A DNA stretch of 64,000 bases, from the NCBI GenBank assembly GCA_963920765.1, contig OY987246.1, positions 19,712,868-19,776,867 of the forward strand, given 5' to 3'. The notes under the pieces are model-generated. The model saw nothing but the letters and a program-made list of their open reading frames with translations, ran no database searches and had not been told where the DNA came from. Source of the stretch: Ulota crispa. Taxonomy: Eukaryota > Streptophyta > Bryopsida > Orthotrichales > Orthotrichaceae. Below are positions 23,946 through 36,500 of this stretch, piece after piece (within the stretch, counting starts at the first letter, position 1; each line of letters begins with the position of its first letter). The position numbers were made by a program, and so were the translations under genes.

Positions 23946-24591
23946 CCCCTAAATGCCCAAGGCACCCAATTTGGGTGTTTGCAAAATTTTGAAGACAAAT
24001 GAAATCTTATCAAATCATTATTTTTGGTTTCTATTTTTGAACACAAGTTTGTTTTGAAGTCTGTTTTTAGTTTCAAAAAGTCAATTTTGAAAATGAATGT
24101 TTATGATTTTTCTATTCAAGGTTTTGTACAAGGGTGTCCACTACAATCTTGAGTTTTCTAGTGTTGGAAGATCTTAAAAATGAGCCTCAAATACACTAGA
24201 GCTTGAAGAAAAATCCACATTAGAAATCCATTTAAAAAAAAATAAAGTAATAGATTTTGAAATCCATAAATTGGTTGAGGTTAAGCATGTAATGACCTTA
24301 AACCTCATATTTTTTGGTGCCCAACTTTTTAGATTTGACATGTGAAACAAGGATTGGAAGACTTTAAGTCACTTTTGCAATTTTAACACCCATATATTCA
24401 AACATTGTAATCTTTCAAACTATAAGTGATATTGTTGTGTTTTCTTTTTCCATGTAATCTCTAACATGTCAAGTTTAAATTTGTCTAATTGCAGTTTAAA
24501 AAAAACTTAATGAGATTTATGAAAAGGTTGATTAATTGTTCACTTTCCTGAAAATGCCAAGAAGTTCAGAAAGGGCTTGGGCATTTAGGGG
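23946..24591. mobile_element. TTAA-family element with CTAA flanks, 646 bp
   Basis: The tips CCCCTAAATGCCCAAGG and CTTGGGCATTTAGGGG are near-perfect inverted repeats. The flanks are CTAA on both sides (23942-23945, 24592-24595), the one-base variant of TTAA. It is non-coding. Confidence 0.8.
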
Positions 24592-24595
24592 CTAA

Positions 24596-27500
24596 TTGAT
24601 AAAACTTAAGGATCTCCGTTAGTGAACAATCTTGTTCTTGCCCAAGCTTTGAATCGATTCCCCCATGTGATTATTTCTTCTCTTATGATTAATTGTGCAC
24701 CCACGACCAATTTGTGTATTTGCTTCTTGTATATCTATGCTCCACGAGGACCTAAAATATGTTTAAGGGTTGAAAGTCCACACTTAAAAAACACAAACAT
24801 ATATAATTGGTAAAAGAAGGCACAACTTACTAAATGGACTACAATGGATATGTCGCATTGCCCTAGTCATCAACCACATTAGTAACTATTTTTTTTGGAA
24901 AAGCCTCACTGGAAAACTCCAAAGCCATTAAATAAGAATCCCAAAGCAACAAGGCTTTCCAGGGCACTGTAAGGAGAATAAAAGAGCTTTTTCTTTTGAG
25001 CAAATTATTTTGTGGAAGTTGTTTTGAAAGCACACGAATACATGGGGAAACAAGACCAAAGGATTGAAAAACAGTTGTCCTGAAGGGCAAGCAAGCAAAG
25101 GTTGTAGCAAAGTTTGACAAAGCTACAATTCCCACTCTTAAGTGGCGGTTCACATTACATTCCATGTCTCACGTCCCACTGAAATATGAGAGTCTAATTG
25201 GTGTAAAATCAAAAGTTGGGACTTGGAGCTTCACACAACGTCTCAAGTCTCACATCTCAATTCATTACATTTGTTAGTAGCATTTTTTGGAAGTCTTGGG
25301 GTTGAAGAAGATGGGACTTCACTCAAGGTTTGGGTAGATCATTTTGCTAAACCCAACTTTCAACTTGTGTTTCATTGATACTTTTGTGTAATATATTTAT
25401 AACTTTCTTTGATGCTCCTTTTTGCCCTAAACAACCCAACAAAGCTAGAATCTCTCGTTGAGGTGGGACTTGCAAAGACAAGATGTGGGAATAAGAGTGA
25501 ATTGCCTCTAAATGGCACTTTTAGAGGGCCCTTTGGAGGTATGCTCCCATGGTAAGAATGCTGAGAGCATGCTTTTCAATTCAACAATATGAAATATCAA
25601 TGTGGAGAGGCTTCTATGTACTAGCAAAGCCCAAGATGTATATGGGAGTTGGTAAGATACTCACCTATATTGTAGAGCAAAAGTTTTTTCAATCATATCC
25701 ATGAGCGCAAGAAAAAACAAAGTTTTGTTATCAAAGAATCTAAAATGTGCATAAGATATGCCTAGTAGTTCTTCAACAAAGAACCAAAGGTTTTTTTTAT
25801 TCAAATTGATTTAACAATAACCAAATTAGAAATTTTGACAACACCTCTCAAATGCTATGTTATGTGCCTAATTTGAAATTAAACCAACATTGTCAATGCT
25901 ATCATAGCAAGTTGTAAAATAATGGTACCTTTTTGTTGAAAGTTGAATTCTAATATTGAGTTTGGACAAGTTCCCAATCAACAAGCAACTTTGCAACAAG
26001 AGGCTCTATCCATGTAGCACTAGCTTACTTTCCAAGTAAGGTACCTACTCAAATTTCCTACAAGTAACTTCTCTCAAGGCAAAGCTTGCTCCTATGTGGT
26101 CCAAAGGCAACAAAACTCCTTCTAACATGAACTTGCCAATAGTCAAGAATTCAACCAATAACCAAGTTGGATTGAACTACCATTCTACAATTTGAGTTTG
26201 AGAATTTTGAGTTTAGAGATAATTGCTAAGATACCTAAAATCCATCTAAGGACTTGAAAGTTATCCCTTCATTTATAATTGATTTGTGAATTCTTGGTGA
26301 TTGCATTGTGAACACCAAAGCCTATATTCTTGAGAATTATTGAACCATAAATTTGAGAGATTTTACACTGAAGATTCCAAATAAATCTTGCAAATAGCTA
26401 GAAGGAACATATTGAAGCCCAAAGCTTAGATTAAAGTGTTCTAATTTTTATTTTATAAACGACAAAGGGATGCTATTTTGCCCTCAAAAACCCATTTTGC
26501 TAAAAATAACAAGAATAAGGTCCAAACAAGGTTCATGTGAGAGCACTCCTCAAGAGGGCATTTTTTTCTAACAAAAAGAAGCCAAACTAATGACAAATCT
26601 GATAAACTTAGATAAATGTGGGTTGGTCCCTCCATTTATTAGCAACTGGCCTTTGGACATCTGTGATCTAGCAAAAAGTGTCATGCCCGAGAAAAATGCC
26701 CTACTCAACAGCCTCGAATTTTGGGACGTTCTGTGAATAGGTTCTCGTTTACCTATCAAGGATAAAAGGGCCACATCCATGGAATAGTACTGTGGTTACT
26801 GCAAGCAATAAGATCATACGTTTATTGCATCATAAATACTCTCAATTATGCAACATGCGAATTGCAACATTCTAAAGCTACCAACTTAAACTCCACTACA
26901 ATGCGCATATTACTGGGTTTCAAACCTTAGGCAACAGAATTTTTGAGAAAACGGGAGTTTTAATTGTTCAAAATAAATTCTCACAAAAAAAATTGGAAAG
27001 TTTTGCATATCTTGCAGTTTTGCGCACCACACAAGGTGCAAGCATGGGCTTTCTTGAGTGAAACAACAAAAGGAAAACAACTAGAAACTGGTTTTGAAAC
27101 CACCACGCAAGATCAAAAAATTTCTCTCACAAAAAAAAAGTTGGAGAGAAAAACGGGTTTTAATCAAAAATTTACCAAGCTTTGAAATCCCATGGAAGTT
27201 TCATCTAACCTCATTGGCATTCCTTGCATCCAAAGGTTCAAGTTTCATGCCTGTTAGCCTCCCCCCGCAAAACACTTCTCTCAACTATTTATCTTCACTT
27301 TCACTTTCCAGCTCGACCTGAGCAACTTTGCATTGATAAATCTTGGCTATATCATTGAACAATCTCATGCAAATAGTTGCTTTTCCAATGCCATCAACTC
27401 CATACACCCCAACATTCTTGATTGCTTAAAATTTTCAAGTAACAACTAAGGTAGGCAAAAATTGGATCGAAACAAAAGCTTAGTACAAAACAATTCACTA

Positions 27501-27856
27501 TAAACAAAAAGGCAAATTTTGTCGAGAGAAAGCTTATGCGTGAGAAATCCATTAAGGACAATGAAGGACAGAACTCAGCTTCATGTCCATAAATGTTCCC
27601 CACCACCAATGCACTCAGCTAAGACAAAAGAGGAGAAAACAGTTGCAAATTTCAGCTACAGCCTGCTCCTCTACAACTTCCCACAAAATCAGTGCTTAAA
27701 CCCCTGAGTATAAACCCCCCAAGGCCGAGCAGCTGCTTTCGAGTGGTGACATGCTTGAAGTGGACTACCCCCAAACCCTAATATCATGAGTGTGGCACCC
27801 ATCCCCTGATCATTGAACCTTCTACGAGAATCCTGGATGCGACAAGAGGCTAGGTT
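24596..27856. other. Gene-free stretch with a Tourist-related segment
   Basis: No supportable gene. The segment 25140-25390 (TGTCTCACGTCCCACTGAAA, CTAATTGGTGTAAAATCAAA, CACTCAAGGTTTGGGTAGAT) is homologous to 59351-59590 and related to the Tourist-like MITE at 58691. About 27200-27850 becomes less AT-rich and probably includes the 3' UTR of the endoribonuclease gene that ends at 27857. Confidence 0.5.
25140..25390 (+). repeat. Dispersed repeat shared with 59351-59590
   Basis: Matches include the blocks CACTGAAATATGAGA / CACTGAAATTTGAGA, TCTAATTGGTGTA, GTTGGGACTTGG / ATTGGGACTTAG and CACTCAAGGTTTGGGT, in the same order and spacing. The left end carries GGCGGTTCACATTACATTCC, like the Tourist-type terminus at 59260-59278. 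Confidence 0.65.
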
Positions 27857-30800
27857 TCAATCAAGAGCAATTGGAAAGACGGAGCCAATTCTGTCTTGGC
27901 CCATACGGTAGCACTTGACGTTCACTTTGTAAGGGCCCAAATCGACATGGTTATCCTCTTGTCCTGCATAGAAACACAAAGTGTACAATGCCAACTCGAA
28001 CTCCGGGCTCACCCCCACCAGAGTGCTACTTTGATCCTTTCGCACGCCATTCCACTCGAATTGCACTGTCAGAAGTTGCGCTTGTGCATCCGGCTGCACA
28101 CAACAAAAACCCCTTTTCTCAACATTCGGTACACCATTGCCATTACAGAATCCAGAGCCCTAAACCCTATCCACGGCTACTCAGTACACAGAGTGATGCG
28201 CACAAATGCAAAGCTTACCAATTCCGCGCCACGCCTCCTTGGAAGAATATACCCTTGGTAATCTACAGTTCCTTTTGCTTCCTCCACGTAAAACTGAGAG
28301 AAACGCACACACAACACATCAGCACACACAACACATCAGCACACCAACAAAGGTACAAAGATTGCTATACATCTCCAGATTTGAAGAGAACTGCAAGAAA
28401 CTGAGCTCGGGAGTCACAGATGCATGAGAGCAGATAGAAAAATAAACTTGAACCACAAATTCTTCGTATAGCTACAAAGAATATGAATACTATTGTGAAG
28501 AATATAAACCGTTTGGCGGTGTTCTAAGCAATATGAGCTATGTTCACGTCTGAGAGCACTGCATGTGAGTACCTGAATCCAGTTGTGAAAGCCTGACACT
28601 TCACCTTGGCGTTTAATTTCGCCCACAAAAACGTGCTCAAAAGCAGAGGACGCGTTACGAGTACCACCACGGTTGTAAAACCGAAACCACAATGTGCGCA
28701 AGGTTTCCTTGAACTCTTCCATGTCCTCCGACACAATCCTCTTCTCAGCAAGGTACCGCAGCAGGTATTTGATGGGAGCAGTTCGACTGATTTCTTCCAC
28801 AAACGAAACCTGCACAAGTCTCCATTAAATGGGCAACTTTGCGTTAATATGGTAAAAAATTGACAGGCTGTAAAAAAAAGGGAAAATTTCAAAGGTACCC
28901 CTGAAGTTTGCCATATTTTCATAGATACCCCTGCTTTTTCAGAAATATCACAAACACCCTTGGACCAAAAAAATTAGGCGCTTGTTTTGTTGTGCATGCC
29001 ACTTCCCTTCTTCCTTTGTGCGCACACATAACAAGAAAGAAGCAGTGTGCGCACAAAGGGAGAAGGAAGTGATATGCATAACACAAAATTTTTTTTGGTC
29101 CAAGGGTATTTGTGATGTTTCTGGAAAAGTAGGGGTATCTATGAAAATACGGCAAACTTCCGGGGTACCCATGAATTTTTCCCTTGAAAAAAACATGTCT
29201 AGATTTGTAGCAGAACCACTACTGGTACACATCTCACTTGGGGAACTAAGCCAGGGTGAAGATTTGCGTTACCTGCTCTTGTTCCTCGGTGGCAGAGAGC
29301 TCTTCCCGTTGTGCCTCGTCAGCATGGTAGTTGTCCAAGAGGTGGTAGAATCGAGCGTACGTGGGACGCTTGAACACGCCCTCGTCTAAAAACTTGAACA
29401 GGGAGTTGCCACTCATGTCTTCCTTGTTGTAGAGCTTCTTGCCTTCCCCGCAATCGATCTCGTAGTCCTGGCCTGGTGTCAGTCGGTTCAGGTCAAGCTC
29501 CCACAGGCGGTTGCAAGCAGCGGAGAGGTCGGAGAGCTCTTCCTCCGTAGGCTCCACGTTGGCAGACACGTGGTCGGCGTATTGTTGCTCGCCTGCGTCG
29601 TGTCGGTATTCCTCTGCTTGGGCGTTGTTTGGATGCTGTCGTTGTCGGTGTTTCTGACCTGCGAGCTTGGACCAGCCATTGTTGCCTTGTTGCTCGTCTC
29701 CCTGATCGCCCACCACCTGCACAGCCATATACAAACATTAAGAACTTCATAGATCTGAAGTTCTAAACGAGTGCCTGATCAAAAATTTACCCGTTTCTAC
29801 ATATTCCCCCTTTTTGACTCAGACAACGATCACTCCTGCCGCTAATGTTGCTTATATGACAAAAACGAACAGGCATATGGATGGCTTGTCATTCATACAT
29901 GAGCAAAAACTTCACGAACATGACTTGTATCCGTCGAGTATCACCAAATTAGCATAGCCCAACAAGCTATCTAGATGGACATTAACGTTTGCGCAAAAAT
30001 CAAAACAACGCTCAAAAGATTCACCATTTGAAATAAGGGAGAATTTCATGGATACCCCTAATGTTTGCAACATTTACATACATATCGGGCTGCCTTTTCA
30101 GAAACTGCACAAATACTCATGGACCGTGATTTTTGGGCATTTAGTTGTTGTGCTCATACTTCCTTCATGACCAATGTTGAAGAAGGGAATGTAATGAAAC
30201 AAAAAAGAAGCAACGTGCGCACAAAGGAAGAAGGGAAGTGGCATGCACAACAAAACAAACGCCTGAAAATTTTGGTCCAAGGGTATTTGTGAATTTCTGA
30301 AAAAGCAAGGGTATCTATGTAAATATTGCAAACTTCAAGGGTATTCATGAAATATTCCCTTGAAGCAATTGAATGTCAAACATGACCCTACGTGACAAGC
30401 GAGGGGTGTTCATTGGTCACACTTAGTGTTAGAAACACCATATTAAGTAATTTGGGAAAAAGGGTACTTTTTGGGACTTTTGAAGATTTTAGGTGATCAC
30501 CTAGAACCGAGCTCCAGCATTTTTTTGGTACACGTGTCCTCAACTGAGAGGAGGAATTCATGAGGGAAAAAATCTTAGTGGCTCAAACTGAATCTGATAC
30601 CTTCAAATCTGGTTTAAGGTGACTTTTTGGGTTTTAGGTGGAGTACAAAATGGTACCTCCCTTTTTCCCAGATTACTTAATATGGTGTTTAGACAAATGC
30701 CAGCATAACTACGCTGCAATAAGTAGAGCTCCCACAGACAAATTTGACTACGAAGTGGACATCAGAGCTCAGACTCTGATTTCCGTCTACGGTTTAGAGA

Positions 30801-32632
30801 CATTTCAAGAGCAAGGTGAAAAAAATCTGTCATCAATGGTGAAATTATCATCCTTTCGGGGTACCTGGGCCCAATTGCCTCCAGAAGGGCGCTCATCATG
30901 GTCGCGTTCTGAGCGAGGACGGCGCCACTCAAGTTGCGAAGACTCCTCTTCCTCCTCATCGTTGTTATTGCGGGCTGGGCGTGGCCGTTGCCATGCAGCT
31001 TGCGAAGAATCGTAGTCATCCTCGTTGTTGTTGTTGTGGCGAGCTGGACGAGGACGTTGCCTTGCAGATTCAGAAGACTCGTCGTCACGACGCCAGTCAG
31101 GTCTTGAGTCACCGGATTCAGCTTCTTGTGGGGTTGGTCCCCATGAGGAGCCTGATGATGGTTCGTGACGTCGAGGCTTTGAGTCCACATTCTCTTCTGC
31201 ACAACACATGCATTCATGCACCCCAGCACTAAGCCATCTCATTAAAACAACGTTCCTAGCACACCAATGGGTACAATAACACTGAAAGACCCCGAAGTAC
31301 TATGAGATATGGAAGGAGATGAAGTCCTTTTACATTATTTAAGAGAATTTCCGTGTAATTACAAGGGGAAATTTTATGGATACTCCTGAAGTTTGCAATA
31401 TTTACATAGGTACCCTTGCTTTTTCAGAAATTACACAAATACTCTTGGACCATAATTTTTAGGCATTTATTTGCTGTGCTCATACTTTCTTCATGACCAA
31501 TGTCAAAGAAGGGAATGTAATGAAACAACAAAGAAGCAATGTGAGCACAAAGGAAGAAGGGGAGTGATATGCACAACAAAAACAAACACCTGAAAATTTT
31601 GGTCCAAGGGTATTTGTGTAATTTCTGATAAAATGTGAATATTGCAAACTTCAGGGGAATCCATGAAAATTTCCCTAATTATAAAACTAAAGGTTAATAA
31701 GAGCAACGGTTAGGGGACCTTTTCGTAGATGTTTAATTAGATCCTAAGTGGGACAGCCTGAATGCCCATGTTGGTCTTATCACAAACCCTACGCACATCG
31801 CTCTCTGCTCGCTAGGTTTTGTGAAAATTCACAAGGGTTCTCAACTAGCAGCCTAAATAGCCAATATGAGGTCTCTATCTGGGCGATCTTCACAGCATTA
31901 GTTAGACTGGAGACGCTGAGTTTCGGCCTTTGGGTCTTGTACAATGGGGGGACAAAAAGATTGAGAAATCTTATCCCAACACCCAACTCCCCATAGATTT
32001 ATACTTTTGAAATCCCAAAGGCTACAATCAAATTTGAAGATGTTCCAATGTATACAATTCACTGTAAAATCTTCAATTCATTGTAACATCTTCAAGTTTG
32101 ATTGAATCCTTTAAGGTCTCAAAGAAATGGATATGTGGGGAGTTGGGTGTTGGGTTGAGGTCTCCCAATCTTTTTGTCCTCCCATTGTACAATACAGACT
32201 AGCATTGCAAATGTGACAACCATGCTTAACAAAACTCCACCATTTTAAAAGGCGGCAGAACTCACTGCCTACCACAATCCTTCAATGCTTATAATTCAAA
32301 ACTAGGGTAAGATCTGCTGCAGATACGCCCAGGAAGTCCAACTCGTCTAATACTAAAGCCACAACTCGCAATACGCGCTCTCGAAAACACGCCACATTAA
32401 TGTAAGCTTACTTACAAACCCTAGATCTCCATCGACCATAATCAGGCTAGTAATGACAAAAAACTGGCCTCAAGCAAGAATGTAGTAATGTAATGCGCCG
32501 TCTCATTCATTCATTGATCACAAGTAAGTTAGTACCTTTGTTGTCATCGTTGAGATGGAGAGCCTCCAAGGCCAAGTCCTTCACGGCATCCGCGAGCCCA
32601 GAGCTCTTGAGGGTGTTGAAAAACCCCTCCAT
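27857..32632 (-). CDS. EndoU/XendoU-family uridylate-specific endoribonuclease
   Basis: Six exons join in phase on the minus strand to encode 473 residues: 32632-32536, 31196-30865, 29716-29273, 28809-28573, 28293-28219 and 28093-27857, all with GT-AG borders. The C-terminal ~270 residues are a complete EndoU domain: EELSDLSAACNRLWELDLNR, DYEIDCGEGKKLYNKEDMSG, FVEEISRTAPIKYLLRYLAE, AFEHVFVGEIK, VSGFHNWIQ, DYQGYILPRRRG, QFEWNGV and VNVKCYRMGQDRIGSVFP. The two His (EHVFVGE, GFHNW) and the Lys (VNVKCY) are the family catalytic triad. Known relatives cut RNA at uridines by a metal-dependent mechanism, leaving 2',3'-cyclic phosphate. Residues 1-32 (exon 1) form an amphipathic helix-like segment. 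Residues ~33-195 are a charged, disordered linker with three RPRPAR/NNN/DDE-SSQ style repeats. Start codon context is GCCATGG. Introns 1-3 each hold a palindromic MITE. The product assignment is firm; plant substrates are not known to me. Confidence 0.94.
28880..29183. mobile_element. Family A palindromic MITE, copy 2 (EndoU intron 3)
   Basis: GGGAAAATTTCAAAGGTACC at the left is mirrored by GGGGTACCCATGAATTTTTC and CCC at the right. The inner arms (CACTTCCCTTCTTCCTTTGT and its complement) also pair. The flanking 9-mers TAAAAAAAA and TTGAAAAAA are A-rich and similar. It lies wholly within intron 3. Confidence 0.85.
30037..30359. mobile_element. Family A palindromic MITE, copy 3 (EndoU intron 2)
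   Basis: GGGAGAATTTCATGGATACC is mirrored by GGGTATTCATGAAATATTCCC. The flanks TTGAAATAA and TTGAAGCAA match at seven of nine positions, supporting a 9-bp duplication. Confidence 0.85.
30434..30689 (+). mobile_element. Family B MITE, copy 2 (EndoU intron 2)
   Basis: AACACCATATTAAGTAATTT and AGATTACTTAATATGGTGTT are inverted ends, flanked by perfect TAGA tetramers (30430-30433, 30690-30693). The body contains GAGGGAAAAAATCTTAGTGG and the palindrome TAGGTGATCACCTA. It sits 75 bp from family A copy 3 in the same intron. Confidence 0.9.
31365..31675. mobile_element. Family A palindromic MITE, copy 4 (EndoU intron 1)
   Basis: The ends GGGGAAATTTTATGGATACT and GGGAATCCATGAAAATTTCCC are inverted. 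The 9-bp flanks TAATTACAA (31356-31364) and TAATTATAA (31676-31684) differ at one base, the clearest duplication in the family and diagnostic of Mutator-type insertion. Confidence 0.9.
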
Positions 32633-32739
32633 GGCAGCACAACACCCACACACTTTCACTACTGTTGCCAAACAAATCCTTGGTTTGAATCCAACGCTTC
32701 CTACACAGAAAAACGAAAACTAGTGTTTGTAGTTGCACA

Positions 32740-32940
32740 AATCTAGATATCAAGCAACACAAGAGCTAGCTTTGAAGTGGCAGATGAAAGGATCCAACGG
32801 GAGACTGATTTGGTTGCTCGAGTTTCCTCTGCAACCTGGGCACCGACCGAATTCATCGGCGAAAAATGCCGCATTTGGCGAGGAGCGAGGAGATCGGATA
32901 AAATTCTTGCCTGCACACGTTGCGACATAAATCATTAGAT
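32740..32940 (-). promoter_or_regulatory. Presumed 5' leader or promoter of the EndoU gene
   Basis: A GC-balanced segment about 110-300 bp upstream of the EndoU start codon, unlike the AT-rich DNA beyond 32940. Two overlapping 61-codon frames on this strand do not join exon 1 in phase. A GTGTAG acceptor-like site near 32695 would allow a leader intron, but I cannot prove one. Confidence 0.35.
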
Positions 32941-33270
32941 TCGCCCATACTTGGATTGAGATTCTTATTCAGTAAATGGTGTTAACCTGGGGTTTTTTTT
33001 TTTTTCATTTTTTAAGAAATGCCAAAGTGGCGATTTAAAATGTTATAGTGGTGCTCCAAATTTGGTTAGAAAATATCACATTAGCACATAATACATGTAT
33101 ATAATTTGGTTTTCATCCACAATTTGGCAATTTCATCCAAGTTTTTTTTTAATTTGAAGTTTTTTGGCAATTTCATCCAAGTAATCATGCTTTGTTTCAC
33201 TAGACTTGGTGCTAGTCAAAGAAATTGGTGCTTTTTTGCTCCACTCATTGCCAAAAAAATAACACTAGAA

Positions 33271-33586
33271 AGGAAAAATTTCATGGATACTCTTGAAGTT
33301 TGCAATAGATATGCCTGCTTTTTCAGAAATTGCACAAATACTCTTGGACTGTGACTTTTGGGCATTTATTTGTTGTGCTCGTACTTCATTCATGACCAAA
33401 TGTTGAAGAATGGAACGTATTGAATCAAAAAAGAAGCAATGTGTGCACAAAGGAAGAAGGGAATTGGCATGCACAACAGAACAAATGTCTGAAATTTTTG
33501 GTACAAGGGTATTTGTGTAATTTCTAAAAAAGCAAGGATATCTATGTAAATGTTGCAAATTTTAGGGATATTCGTGAAATTTTCCC
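33271..33586. mobile_element. Family A palindromic MITE, copy 5
   Basis: AGGAAAAATTTCATGGATAC on the left is mirrored by GATATTCGTGAAATTTTCCC on the right, with the shared CACAAAGGAAGAAGGGAA core. It lies about 640 bp upstream of the EndoU start codon. The flanking duplication is not clear. Confidence 0.8.
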
Positions 33587-33589
33587 TTT

Positions 33590-36500
33590 AAAAAAATGAC
33601 CATACAAACATGATTGATTATATGAGTTTTTTTTTTTGAAGTAATTGAGGATGCTTAGTGCTTCTTCAATGAAAATTTGAATTGCATTGGCTATATTTAG
33701 GGCCTATATGTTAACCCAGTTTAAGAACCACACAAATGAACACGTGGGATTGCTTGAATTTTTGAATTGGGTTGTCAATTGGGCCGTCATTTGAGCCCTA
33801 AAATTTTATATTGAGGGGTTGGCCCAATTGGGCTTGTTGATAACATGGTCATTGCATATGTGATGATCTTTTAGCATCAAAAATTGGGCCTGAAGTTCAA
33901 ACTCAATAAATTGAGTTGACACAATGTATTGACCCAATTCAAAAACAAATGAACCCAAATTGTTTACTTGACATTAGGGCATCAATTGGGCTCAAGGGCT
34001 TTATGTTAAGGCCTAGTCAAAAATTGAAAGTAATTGCTGCCCCCATTGGATTGTAAATTGAGTCAACTCAAAATTGAACCTTGGCCCTAATACAAAGTGC
34101 CCTTACGATCACTAAATTCAATTAAATACAAATTTAAAACTTTTAAGTTTTGATCTTCTACTTATAAATCATAGATTTTTTGCATTTGTTCCCAAGGTAG
34201 ACATTTTTGGAGCTGCACAGCCCGGGTTCTTATTGCTAGCATCAGCAATAAGTTACTACAGTACTGTACTATAACAATTTTGCCATCACCAACATTTGGT
34301 TGCTCAATGAGAAATGGTGGATGATAAAAGGATGTCGTGGATGATAAAAGGATATTGTGGATGAATATGTTGATATCTTTCATGGTGCTCATGTCCTTTC
34401 ACCAATCTTTGGTTGGCATGCGCCTCTGGCTCTACCCAAGTGTGAGAGTTGATGCCTATAATTGCACAAATCACCTTTTTTTGTGTCACAGCTTCAGTCC
34501 ACAAAATGCACATGATTGCATGAATTTTTTTCAACATGACAATAATATCACGTTGCATTCAAAATTTATACTTTTTTTAGTTATAGGAGTCAAATTTATT
34601 TTGGATTCTTTTCATAGTTATTGAATTCATTGTTGTCACAAAATGTGATGGTTAGATCTCGTAATGAAGATAGTGATATTCAAAGCTTGTAGTGAATGTT
34701 TGAGTATCAGCACTCTTACACACAACTACTAATGCATCAAGTGTTTACATTTGCTTTTGAAGAGCCCTCAGAATTCTTGTTCTACACCCTTTCTCTTCAA
34801 ATGTGCCTCTCAAATAGTCAATTGATCAATCATCAAGTAGTATAGGAAAAAGCTCACTGGGCAACTATTTGACACGCTTAGTTTGAATGTCAAGGTAGCA
34901 TTTTGAAGGGTCTTAAGCACTTATCATCCAAGTTTTACAAGTGTCAAACCCCAAGCGTGTAATGATGCAAACGCTATTAGCATTTAATGTTTGAGCTTTT
35001 TGCAAGTCCAAGTGTTGGGACAAAGAAGGTGTATTTTGTCACTAAGTTGAAATAAAGTGCGTGCCTTTCTAAATGTATTAGGAGTCTTACAACAATATTG
35101 AGCTCTATGTTACTAGAATTCTATAGTGGCTTGGAATTGCCACAATAGAGTTCTGAATTGCTCAAAGATTGGAATTTCAATCTCTAACAAACTTGACAAT
35201 TAACCATATTTGGAATATAATTATGACATTTTCTGGATGATGGTTTTGTTGTATAAAATTTTAGCAAATGACCAGTAAGAGGTCTGATTGTGTAATTGAA
35301 AACTACTGGGTGGTAGTGTTATTGTACACAAATCTAGAAAATGGCAAATAAGATGTTTAATTCTCTACTTGATAACTCATGATGCATTAGAAAAAAAATT
35401 CTATATCACTTAATTGACTCATTGTATGTGACCATTGATTTCAAATTAGAAGCAAAAATTAAAAGGAACTGATATATGTACACTAGGGGTAAATTTTATT
35501 GGATATTTATCACTAATAAGTTGAATAAAAAAATAAAAAAAATAAAAAGATTTAGAGACCTTGACTTAATAATTTAACAACACCTAGTGAAAAAAGCTTA
35601 GTTACGCAATTTGCTTCCAAGTAATCTCCCGTGCCAACAATCATCACAACGTGTTCTTGCAAAGACTAAAAGCATCACCACTACACATGAAAAGGCACTC
35701 TTAATCTCTACCTTTGTGGGCGGACTTGGAGTTTAGGCCTCTACCGCATAGCTGCTATCAATTTCTAGAGAACACGGAGAGCCAGTATGTTCTTGCCATT
35801 GTGGAGGTCTTTCCAATTCAGGCTAGAGCTCACAAAAGGACTTGAATTCAACCTTTAAATTCTTGGCAAATATTTGCCTAAATTTTACCCAATTTTGGAC
35901 TTGTTACCATAACACTAGAAAAATCATGTGAAAACATGGATGACATCATTAGGTCCCTCCCCAAGCAATTGCAATGTTTGCCAACATCTCGATGAAAAAT
36001 ACTAAAATTAGTATATTTTATGGATGAACATGCACAAGTTAACGATTCTAGCCAATTTTGTCCAAAATGTTTTTACGTGCTGGCATTTTTTGGTGCCAAT
36101 TGCACGACAAATGACAAAACAAAATTTAAAGGCGGCTCAAATTCTCTAATTAACTTATAATTACACTGAATGTTGCATTTAGGTTGCCCCACACTAATTT
36201 CTCAACATTTCACACTATATGAATATTTACTGTTGTTACATTACTTTTCATCAAAAATTACTGGAACAAACAATTTGTCAATAACAATGAAACTCCATAA
36301 AGACAAACTAATGACTTCCAAGTCGTAAACCATGTGAAATTCAAAAATTTAGAGAATTACGTGCGCCTACAAGAGGCCAAGTGATGAGTCATGAGATAAC
36401 TTACCTGAAATAACTTACCTGTGTAAGGCAACCTAATTGTCAAGGCAACCTAAATGCAATATTCAGTGTAGTTGAAACTTGAAAGGTGCTCAGGAGAGAA
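33590..36500. other. AT-rich gene-free stretch
   Basis: No supportable gene. Loose inverted phrases of GGGCCxxAATTGGG / CCCAATTxxGGGCC type (33690-34080) suggest an old fold-back element. A 21-bp direct repeat (GATGATAAAAGGATRTYGTG) occurs at 34319 and 34340. Confidence 0.5.

Noticed and set aside
24863-25165. 100-codon minus-strand frame
   Set aside because: It overlaps DNA shared with a Tourist-related dispersed repeat and lacks any domain.
28000-28430. Plus-strand frames of 121 and 138 codons
   Set aside because: They overlap EndoU exons 5 and 6 in antisense and show no conserved sequence.
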